Below are positions 55,167 through 64,000 of a DNA stretch of 64,000 nucleotides, one piece after another. The stretch lies in contig JBAIAC010000027.1 of the NCBI GenBank assembly GCA_037349315.1, positions 13,185,001 to 13,249,000 on the forward strand, given 5' to 3'. The stretch comes from Chelydra serpentina. Taxonomy: Eukaryota; Chordata; Testudines; Chelydridae. The position numbers were made by a program, and so were the translations under genes. Under the pieces are notes generated by a model that worked only from the letters and a program-made list of their open reading frames with translations, was not told where the DNA came from and ran no database searches. The stretch's first letter is position 1. Each line of letters starts with the position of its first letter.

Positions 55167-58100
55167 AGAGGTGACCAGTAGCAAAGCTCAGGTCCCGAGG
55201 AGGGTTTTGTGGGGAAAGAGACGTTGGCCCATTATGGGGTCAGGGAACTTGCCACAAAGTTTGGTTAGGATCTGAATTTATTATGGGACACTGCAGGGTT
55301 CAGAGTGGGCCCATTCCCAATTCCGATAACCATAGCATACTTGTGATGCTTATTACCACCCAGATCACTTGGATCTGCAATACTGGGCTAGGAATTTTGT
55401 AAGACTCTTGGGAGATTTCCAGTTGGGCCAGAAATAACTGTAAAAGAAGAACTTCTGGTTGTGCTGAATCACGGCACTTCCATGCTGGAGCAAGGAAGTG
55501 CAGAGGTGTGTGAAAATGAAATACATTGAGGAAATCCAATTATTCTCTGAATCTCAGTAAAGGTACCATTTGAGGCAAAGTTTCAGACCGTTTCTTAACT
55601 CCAACTGATTCTCCATTCCTATCTAAATATTATTATAGAGAAAGAGACAGGGGCTGAGAGGAGGAGAGAAAGGGACAATAGTAATAAGAAATATATATTA
55701 TTTTAGAACTCTATACTATACAGTGGGTTTCATTAAAATAAGCAGCTTGTACTCTGCATTCAACTTCATCAAGTATTCTGTGTTCTGCACTTAGAACGGG
55801 GAATACTGCAAACATGGAACATTTAATTACCAAATGTAGTAATATATTATATATATTTGAATTGGACCACGGGGTATCTGATAATATACTGACGCAAAAT
55901 ATCTTTCTAAAGCCTCCAAACAAGAAAATTTAGCAGCAGCACCTTCAAAATATACTATATACGCACATAGTACGCACATATTTTACACAATTTTATATAT
56001 GCAATTTAAAAGTATATTTATAATGTATATGATCAATCATGCTATGATTTATCATCTCTCACACCATACTCTTATGTTCACAGCTGTTTTATAAGTAATC
56101 AAATGTGTTAGCTTTATCATTAAAAACATTCTGACATAAAAATAACAATTCTGCAAAGGATTTTTCACAGCTCCTATGGTGCCTACAATGGGGCTCTGGA
56201 GAGAAATATTGAAGTCTGACAAGTAAAGCACCAGTGCAAAGTAGGCTACATAAGGTACAGAATAGCATTCAGTCCTGAATTGGTCATGAAGTAGATCCCT
56301 TTATTTTACTTTTACCTTGAACCTATGTATTTCACTTTCCTCAGGGGGATTACACACATTTAGCTGATTTTTTTTTCTTTAGACAGGTTAACCCCTTTCC
56401 CACCCACCACATACAAGATCCATTCCGAATTCCATTTAAATCAATGGAAACACTCCCACGGTCTTCACTGAACCTTGGATCATAACCATCATGGGCAATC
56501 AGCAAGATTTTGAATTACCTGCCCCATACAGAATTCAGGTTAGCATGATTCAGGAACAGCAACATAAAACAACTACTTGGTTATCACTGGGCTATATACA
56601 GAATTAAATTGTTAGTTATGGTGATTTTCATTTATTGAGCATCACACATTTTCCATATACAACGTAGATAAAAATCCTGTAGATGCAGACCTTTTCCTTC
56701 TAAAGTCTACCTAAGTAACAACATGTTATACTCTGCAATGAAATCCTCCATGGCCAATGAGATGGTTTCCCAAGTCAGGTCTGAGTCAAAAATGTTAAAA
56801 GGATCTCAAATATGGCCCTTAGTTTCTAAAGCAGCTCAATTAAATACAGTAGCTGTGAGAAAGGTGATAGGGAAGGTAGAAAAAACAGTAGTTTGGTCCT
56901 TAACTTAGTGTCTCTAAGACATTTACATGTCTTTTCATCAACTAGAATACTTCCTTTATTTACAGAAAATGAATTAATTTACACTGATAGCTTTCCCTCT
57001 ATTAATTACCATGTGTATAATTTTAAAAATTAAATCTCAATATCAGAGGAAAACACAGTTGATCAAACAGGTCATTGTGCAGTAGCTTGCCCTTATTTTA
57101 GACCACCAGCTTTAGAGATCTTCACAGACCAAGAGACTGACAAGCCTTTTAATGGGAAAAATCCAGAAGTCTCCTGAGATTCATGCTTTTTTGGTTCAAT
57201 AAGAATCCTCAGTGGTATTTGCTGAAGAGATCCTGGGACATTAAGCGACATCAACTGCCATCTCTTTAAGCATTAGTGATTCCGATGTGAATCCTCTAAA
57301 CAAATGCGAGTGCACACACACAGCCTGCTCTCAAAGGTTTATAACAGGAGAACAGGAAGCACACTCAGAGTGCTGTGGTCACTCTGAGACCTTATGTATC
57401 ACAAGGAGCCAAGGAGAATATATATATCTGTGGATAAACTATACAGTCCAGAAACTTGTGGTTTAAAAGTGAGACACAGACACAAGCCTTAGCTACGGCA
57501 GCACTAAACAGGGGCTGTGTCTTTTCCCTATTAAATATCCTTGTTTCTCCTTCCAGAGAAACTGGACTAAATGTCTCATACTAGAGCAGATACAGACAAA
57601 GTGACTCTGGTTTCTGGCCGCTTCCAGTTAAAAGCTGGGGCGGGAGAACTGGAGGCCCAGCCATCACCTAATAGAGATCAAACTTCATCAGTGATTTACA
57701 GAGCTAGATACATCTTCAAATGGGGAAAGAGGATACCGATAGCCGAAGGTACAGCACTTCCACTCTACCACCAGTCCTTATTCTCCCCAGCCTGATGGGT
57801 ATCTGCCTCCCATTCCCCCTATTCTTCCCTGGGTTCTTTTTCTTCACTCTGGTATTTGTGGCCATGTTTGAGTTCGCCAGCCTTTAAACTTCCTTCACTC
57901 TGTTGTACAGCAAGCACTATACTGACCTGCTATTTTTGACTCTAACCCAGGCTCACAGGGCTTCTTTATACTAGCACACTGTAAGTCATTGCTCCCAACA
58001 CACACACACCATCACATCATGTCTACTCACCAGAGGGCACAAATTTCTTGTAAGCCATAGAGATCAACATGAATCTGCCCCAAAAACCACAAAGTGAAAC

Positions 58101-58679
58101 AAAATCATCTCCCTCTAACGTTTCTGATTGGCCAATGCTGGATCCATGCTGCAGACCGTGAGTTTTTGTAAACGAAGACTGCAACTCCCATTGAGAGTCA
58201 ATTTCCTACCTTGACTCACATGCCTTCTCAAGGAAATGTTTACTTGTGTTGAGCGCAGAATAGTTGTAGACTCATCAGAATGCACTGAAGTAGGGCTACC
58301 CAGGACTGATTTGTCAATAATTGCACAACAACGGCAACTCCGTGTCTCAAAGCTGACATCCGTGCTCTTCCAATGGGTACAAGATGTTTGGGTCAAGGCT
58401 CTAATGCTACAAGGTGCTAAGTGCCCTCAACTCCATGAGAGTTGTCATCCATGAGAACTGATGATGCTAGCTCCACCCAGGAGATGGTCAGGACATTGCA
58501 GGGGCGGACCCTCACGAAGTACCCTCTGTTGTCCCTCCATGTTTTGCTCATAGAAATTTTTGGTCTTAAAAAAAAAAATCTTTATTTTATTTTAAACAAG
58601 GATTCAAAATCTTCAGGGGTCCTATTGAAAGAGATCTAAAAGACCCTGTCTGTCTGAAGGAAGGAAGTTTCTACTTGTC
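55167..58679. other. Unique intronic DNA, mostly single copy
   Basis: One foldback fragment lies at 56418-56482 (GATCCATTCC, TCAATGGAAACACTCCC, TTGGATCAT). An AT-rich stretch lies at about 55840-56040. Frames at 57571-57795 and 58115-58396 have no known domains. Confidence 0.4.
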
Positions 58680-59060
58680 AGTTAAACAAAGGAATAATGC
58701 ACAGCCTCCTTTATAGTGTGTACTTTACCTGTCATCCAGCAGCCCATTATCATGTCACGGCAGAGTGCACTTTTCTACAGGTCACTTTGTTTAAAATGAC
58801 ATGGATAATGCACATGTCAGCGAGCTGACAGTCCTCACCGTCCTTCAGAGATAAAAACCGCAAGACAAGCGCCTGTTCTTATCTGGGGTACATGCCTTGG
58901 TCTATCATCTAAGTCAGACAGAACATGATTTCTCCAGAGAGCACTTTTTTCATTTCCTGATTTTAAGGAAATCAAATAAGCACCATTTGTCTTCATCTGA
59001 ATATGCTTGACCTGCTCAAATGATGATGTCTTGCATTTTATAACAGGCTACATATGCTGA
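58680..59060. promoter_or_regulatory. Possible conserved non-coding element
   Basis: Repeat-free block with CAGCCCATTATCATGTCACG, GGTCACTTTGTTTAAAATG, ATAATGCACATGTCAGCG and CTGACAGTCC. The AGGTCACTTTG and TGACAG (TALE-homeodomain) words are typical of enhancers. It lies 2 kb from the exon. Confidence 0.35.
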
Positions 59061-60997
59061 ATTCAAATTAACAGCAGAACAAGGCCCTTAGATCTCTGCC
59101 TAAGCTGCCAGTGTAGGCTCAAAAAATATACCAGCTTTAGCAGCTCTCTTTCAGAATTGGGTCTGAGCTGCAAAATTCAGAGCTGGGTTTGGTTCTGGGA
59201 TCTGAACTGCCCTCAATCACCAGGGACATTTGGCCTGGAGCTTAATCTCATCCCTTTGACAAGACATCAATTGTCAAGTTCAGATCCAGGTTTGGATTTC
59301 AAACTTTCTCTGCACCAGTCCTGGGACATTCAGTGAGAGGTGCCATTTTGGGCTTCTCCCCAGTATTGTAATGAAGAAATATCCCTTAATTGGCAATATT
59401 CCGGTCCCTGCAACTATAGGAGTGGAAGGAAAATAAATTTATGGTGCTAGATGCCATAAACATAGGTACCATGCTCAGTTTATCATCTTCCCCCACATAA
59501 GGAATATTCTGAAAATGAATAATCGCTATATTGGGTGGAATTTAATAGCAATGCATTAGAAGTTCATATCTAAAGATGCAGGTTAATATTCTGTGTAAAA
59601 AAAAAACCCAACAAAACCACACATCTTTGTTGTCATTCTCTGATTTACACCAGTGATCGGTCTTCCTATGGCGGGGAAATCACTAATGGAGTTAAATGCC
59701 ACAAACCAAAGTAAATAGTATGTCTTAACATAGTTAACAAATGATTATGAAAACCACAGAAAAAACAAATCCCCTGTTTGGGAAGTTCTCAAAAGCTGAG
59801 GGCCAAAGAGTTGGCAGTTGAAGGCACAGGGAGAGAGCTTTCCTCTTCTTCCTCCTATACAAAGACATCACTGATTAACGTTACCAAATTTGAGCCCTTG
59901 CAGTCTGTCGTTTCCTTGTGCATTTCACAACATGCTTAGATTCTTTTCTGATGTGTCAGTGGAGATGCACAATGGTGTCACTGTACAGCGCATCATCTTC
60001 CTTCTTCTTGGTCTACTTGGAGTCAGTTCACAGAACTAGTCACTGTCCTCTAAATAATGTGAGGGAGTCACATGGAGCAGACATCCCCATATTCTTCCCC
60101 AAATGTACCCAGCAAAGAAAAGAGGAGAAAGCAGTTAAACTGACAAAGAAAAAGGTTTGGGGTCATCCCTTAAGGCCCGTCACACACATAAGAGTTGCAG
60201 AATTCAACCTAGAAATGACATTTTAAAACCCTTTGTCTCCATTGTGATCATTTGTTTTGACAGGCAAGAACGTTATACAGAGGTTTGTTCACATCAAAGG
60301 AAAAAGATCAGACATATGAAAATACATTGAGGCAAATACTACAGTGACTAGCATCATGAACAACAAATAGCTTTATCAATCAGTGCTTCCCTAACATTTT
60401 TAACAGCACAACTACTTCCTCCCACACACACCCCGCCCCAAGAGTCTTAGGGTGGAATCATTAGCCCTTTACAAAGAAAATCTATTGCTCTGCCTTAGGG
60501 CCCAGCTTCCAAACGTTGTTTCAATGGAGGCACTCTCAAAAATAAATGTATGAACCCGTAGAATTAGCAGAACTTTGCATGTGCACATGCAAACCAGAGA
60601 ACAGTGTGGATAAACCACTGAAAAGTACAAATATGGATCTTTGCAAATATGTCCCCTTGCGTTCATGACATGTTCGCGTTTCCAAAAGGTAAGTGCAGCA
60701 ATACAAAGGGCCAGTGGTCAAAGCAGTGTTCATAAGCTACACACATAAATTACGTTACCAATATGTTACAAAATGGGAGGTGGAGCCTCTAATTCATGGT
60801 CTAGAAAAGTTTATCCTATAGTGTCTGATCCAAAACCCATTGAACTCAATGAGAGTCTTTCCATTGACTATAGTGAGCACTGGATCAGGTCCTAAAATAA
60901 AATGTACATAAATAACTGAAAAATAGAAGTAAATCCAACAAGACGTTCTCTGTGCCCATAATGACATTGAACAGTACAGGTTGCAAGTGCTCCCCAG
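59061..60997. other. Unique intronic DNA with one foldback
   Basis: The clear foldback is at 60826-60896 (CTGATCCAAAACCCA facing TGAGCACTGGATCAG, centre GTCTTTCCATTGAC). The 102-residue frame at 59918-60226 is unsupported. Confidence 0.45.
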
Positions 60998-61002
60998 CTT
61001 AC

Positions 61003-61032
61003 CTTCTCTTCTTGGTCACTGTCACTGTCACA
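61003..61032 (-). CDS. AUTS2: AUTS2 internal 30-nt exon
   Basis: Reading the minus strand, a pyrimidine-rich tract ending in TTTCAG is followed by exactly 30 nt and then GTAAGC, so both splice sites fit the consensus. The exon reads CDSDSDQEEK in one open frame and starts and ends between codons (phase 0-0). From memory this decapeptide lies in the N-terminal third of vertebrate AUTS2, just after a serine-rich stretch and before a segment starting ASDASSEK. AUTS2 is a nuclear protein that joins a PCGF3/5-type PRC1 complex and recruits CK2 and p300, switching the complex toward activation in neurons. The acidic Ser/Asp run resembles a CK2 target; that is inference. No neighbouring exon was seen, as expected for a gene with introns of tens to hundreds of kb. 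The paralogue FBRSL1 is the main alternative, but its gene is much smaller. Confidence 0.85.
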
Positions 61033-61062
61033 CTGAAATGGAAAAAAGAAAAATAAACATGG
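61033..61062 (-). promoter_or_regulatory. Splice acceptor and polypyrimidine tract of the AUTS2 exon
   Basis: On the minus strand this is a T-rich run interrupted by few purines and ending in CAG at 61033-61035. It is a strong 3' splice site, which a 30-nt exon would need. The matching donor GTAAG occupies 60998-61002. Confidence 0.8.
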
Positions 61063-61924
61063 ATAAGAGAAACCTTTCCAAAACAAAACAGAGATAAAAG
61101 ATATGACCAAAGCTCTCAAAATGCGTGACACACACATAGTCCATGAGGCTGCAATTCCAATTCTTTTGGAAAGAGACACTTTTTATACAACAGGTATTCT
61201 CTCCCCACCCCCATCCGCCTCCTTGCAAGGAGAATTTGTAGTTAAAGACATCGCATTTGTATTTCTATTACAATACTACCATGATTCAACAAAGTCATTT
61301 GCAATATATGCCCTATTCCCCAAGTCAGGCTAATTTACATTCAAGGAAGCTGGTGTTGCATCAGGACAGTTAGAAGCCAAAATTAAATCACAGAGCAGGA
61401 AAAAATATTAGCTGCTTCCTTTATTTGATTAAAAGAAGGTATCATGCTGCCTCCCAAGAGATCAGACCCAAAGATTTTGTCAATGGCAGGACATGGAAAC
61501 AGTTTAGACAACACTTGTTTATCCAGGAAGATACACGTGACAAGTCTACCATTTTACTCCATTATTACTGCAGATTGCTTGCTTTGGTGCCATTCCTCAC
61601 AGTTGATTGACTGAAAAATTCAGATGACTCAAGACAAATCAAAATGGAACTGAGAACATGTTGTATCAAGGCTCTATTCAGTGAGATGTTCTGGACTCCT
61701 AGCCTGGGACTGATGATGACACGCAAACACTTGTTCTGTACATTGCTGATTACCGCACTGGTGTCTATCTTGCAAAACATTTCTTCCAGTTGTTCCATTT
61801 TTAAATACCACAAATACCACAGCTAGAAATGGGTGAACCTCAAGTCGTGAATCTCTATGCATAAGAAACCAGAAGTTCAAATCTTACCTGAACTATTGAT
61901 GGTCTTAGAGACAGTGAAAATAGG
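61063..61924. other. Unique intronic DNA upstream of the exon (minus-strand sense)
   Basis: No repeat was recognised. Overlapping frames on both strands at 61565-61880 indicate chance openness. Confidence 0.4.
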
Positions 61925-62215
61925 GACATAGGAATTGCCTTATCAACTCAGACCACTGGTTCAATATCCTTTCTCTTAGAGTGGCTAGTAGCAGATGCTT
62001 CAAAGGAAAGAGTAAGACTGCCACAATGGACAATTATACAATACCATAACTATGGGGAAAGCTTCTTCCTAACCCAGGCTGGAAGCCAATGGGAGTTAGG
62101 CACCAAAATATCTTAAGGACCTGGGCCTTAGTGCTCGGTTTATGCCCTGAATCATGAGGAGTTATGTTCTTTTACACATTTTTCCTAACTAATGTAACTG
62201 TAAAAGTTTGTGTCT
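61925..62215 (-). mobile_element. CR1-type LINE 3' end, minus strand
   Basis: AGGAATTGCCTTATCAACTC, AGTGGCTAGTAGCAGATGC, TTCAAAGGAAAGAGTAAGAC and GCTTCTTCCTAACCCAGGC belong to the same subfamily as 10690-11100. A foldback-family piece (GGGAGTTAGGCACCAAAATA) is inserted near 62091-62130. The tail resumes with TATGCCCTGAATCATGAGG. Confidence 0.7.
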
Positions 62216-62869
62216 TCACTGCCTTAGATTTCTCCTAATTCTTTTCTGGGAGAGAGTAAATGGGAGTTTACCTTCTCTGCACCACTCTACTCACTACCAA
62301 GCTATGGCTCAGAATTATTCACAGATATTATCTGGCAAATAATTTCAAATAATGGATAAATTAGAGAAAACTGCCAACTGCCTGCAGATAATTCCTAAAT
62401 AGGAACAGAGGTGAAATTCATTGAACAAATTATTCATTAAAAACAATTTATCTAACTCTAGTTTGCACCTGGATACTTTGGTGACTGGAATAATATTTTT
62501 AAAAAAAGATCAGATAGATGAGAGAGAGTTTTATATCAGAACTTAACCTCAAAGAAAGAGCAAGGTAGGATCTGTTTGTTTGGTATGCATGTCCGCTGTT
62601 TGTTTGTGGGGGAGGAGTGTGTGGAGGGAGCGTATGTTTATGTTACTAACAAAAGTAACATTTGACATTTTTACCCTAGAAAGAGGGACATATACTAGGA
62701 GACAGCAAAGCATGTTTTTTTCCCTTTCAACTTGCGCCCATCCTGAGACTTTGATCCTGCAATCACTTATGCACGTAAGAAGTTCCACTGAGTTCCATAT
62801 AAATATCCATTGTGTAAAGTTAGCCAGATATTCCTTAGGCTTGCCTAGATGCCAAAACATACAGCATTT
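62216..62869. other. Unique intronic DNA, nothing recognised
   Basis: The 132-residue plus frame at 62580-62978 faces a 103-residue minus frame and runs into a MIR copy. I treat both as chance. Confidence 0.4.
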
Positions 62870-63050
62870 TTCATCAATGCATATCAGAGCACATTACAAA
62901 AGTAAGTATCATTATTCCCCTTTTACAGTGGAGACACTGAGGCACAGAGAAGGGAGCAGGGAGGGAGAAATGACTTAGCCAAGATCACTCAACTAGCCAG
63001 AGTTGAGGATAGAATCTAACCATTGGCCCACACTGCCTCCTTCTCCACTG
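62870..63050 (-). repeat. MIR-type SINE, minus strand
   Basis: CATTATTCCCCTTTTACAG, AGACACTGAGGCACAGAGAA, ACTTAGCCAAGATCACTC and AGAATCTAACCATTGGCCC are in the order of a reversed MIR core and head. Confidence 0.85.
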
Positions 63051-63289
63051 TTATTTTCAGTGTCATAAACCAAAAGGAGCAAGCACAAAAATGGATGTTG
63101 TGAATTGACAAAAGCAACAAATCATTTTACATGCCTCCCCTTCTTTTGGAGTGTAAGGGATTTCTCCCCGGTTCACAGGTTTGGATAGGGATTGGTTTTG
63201 GTTTGGGTTTTTTTTTCCCAGGGAGGGGAGGGAGAACTCCTGGTAGGAAGGGGTTGTTTTTTTTCCCCAATTTCTTACAACTTCAAGTT
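63051..63289. other. Unique intronic DNA, T- and G-rich runs
   Basis: Alternating GGGTTTTTTTT and GGGAGGGGAGGGAG stretches lie near 63200-63260. Confidence 0.5.
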
Positions 63290-63990
63290 GGCAAAGTAAT
63301 CAATGACCTCTGAATTTCCCAGCACAATGTTTACCTACATTCCAGAGACGTTGCAGAGAGCTCGGGGAACAACATCCATGGGAACGGTTATTTCCATCAA
63401 AGCGTTAAGCCTCCTGCCTTCCGACAGTCCAGTTCTAATTTCAAGGTCCGCTTAGTTCTGCATCAAATAATTACTGCTATACCCAGAAGCACCTTGTCTC
63501 CAGAGTTAAACATATGGCGGAGGACTGAGACCTACTGGTGTCCATTATGGAAGCAACACGGGTGCCAAGCTGATTAAAAATGCTCAGGCTCCCTTCACAA
63601 CATGCCCGGCCACTGACAGCTTTGTGATTTGGCCAGTCACTCTGTCTGCCAAAAAAAGCCTCTGCTGTGCGGGGGGGCCCACATGGCGCTCGGAGAAAAC
63701 AGTTCCATTCCTGGTATTAAATTCCCACACTGACCCAAGGACTTTGCCGTGAGCTCAGCAAGAGCGCACCAGCCAATTTACAGCCCCATCCTCAAGAGCC
63801 CTGAGTGCCAGCCTCTGGCAGAGACAAATGATGGTCAAACCCCTACAGCTCATAAATTATGCAAAGGCAATAAATGCACTCAGCAAACAGCTCCTAACGT
63901 TTGCATAACCTGGCTCCTAATACACTTTGTAAAATGCCAGGAGTCCTACATAACCAAGGCATCTATTTCACTCATAAAGAGGTTTTGTTG
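63290..63990. promoter_or_regulatory. Possible conserved non-coding element, long
   Basis: About 700 bp free of repeats, apart from a short G run. It includes ATCAAATAATTACTGC, GCTGATTAAAAATGCTC, AATTATGCAAAGGC (POU/octamer-like) and CAATAAATGCACTC (CDX/HOX-like) words. It is the most enhancer-like stretch near the exon. The 80-residue frame inside is not supported. Confidence 0.38.
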
Positions 63991-64000
63991 AGAAGGAGCG

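Larger units (their letters stand above)
1..61002 (-). other. AUTS2: AUTS2 intron 3' of the exon (continues beyond the window)
   Basis: At least 61 kb follows the donor site without another exon I can recognise. It is filled with interspersed repeats and unique AT-rich DNA. This scale suits the very long early introns of AUTS2. A short exon hidden in unique sequence cannot be excluded by eye. Confidence 0.65.
61033..64000 (-). other. AUTS2: AUTS2 intron 5' of the exon (continues beyond the window)
   Basis: If the exon call is right, this is the 3' end of the preceding intron. It contains a CR1 remnant, a MIR copy and a repeat-poor terminal block. I found no other exon in it. Confidence 0.7.

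Noticed and set aside
62580..62978. 132-residue plus-strand frame
   Set aside because: It runs into a MIR copy and faces a 103-residue frame on the other strand.
1..64000. Operons, CRISPR arrays, prophage or a bacterial defence system
   Set aside because: There are no dense long frames, no regularly spaced direct repeats and no ribosome-binding-site pattern. All evidence is for vertebrate intronic DNA.

Overview
This is vertebrate nuclear DNA: AT-rich, intron-like sequence with MIR-type SINEs, CR1 LINEs, DNA transposon remnants, solo LTRs and microsatellites, and no prokaryotic-style gene density. Copies of a tRNA-derived SINE (polymerase III A and B boxes with a CR1-like tail) in at least two age classes, together with CR1 tails and MITE types that I associate with turtles, point to a non-avian sauropsid, most likely a cryptodiran turtle. 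The species cannot be read from the window.

The only coding sequence I can support is a 30-nt internal exon on the minus strand at 61003-61032. It has a pyrimidine-rich acceptor and a GTAAG donor, and it encodes CDSDSDQEEK in phase 0. From memory this matches a segment of AUTS2, a nuclear activator of a variant PRC1 complex whose gene is very large. On that reading the whole window is AUTS2 intron. Positions 61033-64000 belong to the intron before the exon (5' side of the gene) and 1-61002 to the intron after it. None of the other ATG-to-stop frames looks like a gene; the longest ones lie inside GC-rich transposons.

Layout. 1-5.8 kb: MIR copies, one split by a MITE, and a truncated CR1 with reverse-transcriptase remnants. 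5.9-12.4 kb: mostly unique DNA, a possible conserved element, a TA/CA microsatellite, a short hAT element and a CR1 tail. 12.4-19.7 kb: SINE, solo LTR with a 5-bp target duplication, CR1 and MIR tails, and a 0.8-kb hAT element. 19.7-31.9 kb: unique stretches, a MITE nested in a MIR, two LTR-like blocks, a repeat with hammerhead-like sequence, and a hAT nested inside one LTR-like block. 31.9-45.9 kb: an old L2/L3-like LINE relic, SINEs, foldback elements and long unique stretches. 45.9-55.2 kb: a solo LTR inside a MIR, further hAT and foldback elements, and SINEs. 55.2-64 kb: largely unique DNA with the exon and two possible conserved blocks.

The best-supported structural results are four hAT-type elements, each bounded by an exact 8-bp duplication; two solo LTRs bounded by exact 5-bp duplications; and three copies of a Harbinger-like element that each keep the same two strong stem-loops. 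Calls of conserved non-coding elements are guesses from sequence texture, because no alignment could be made.
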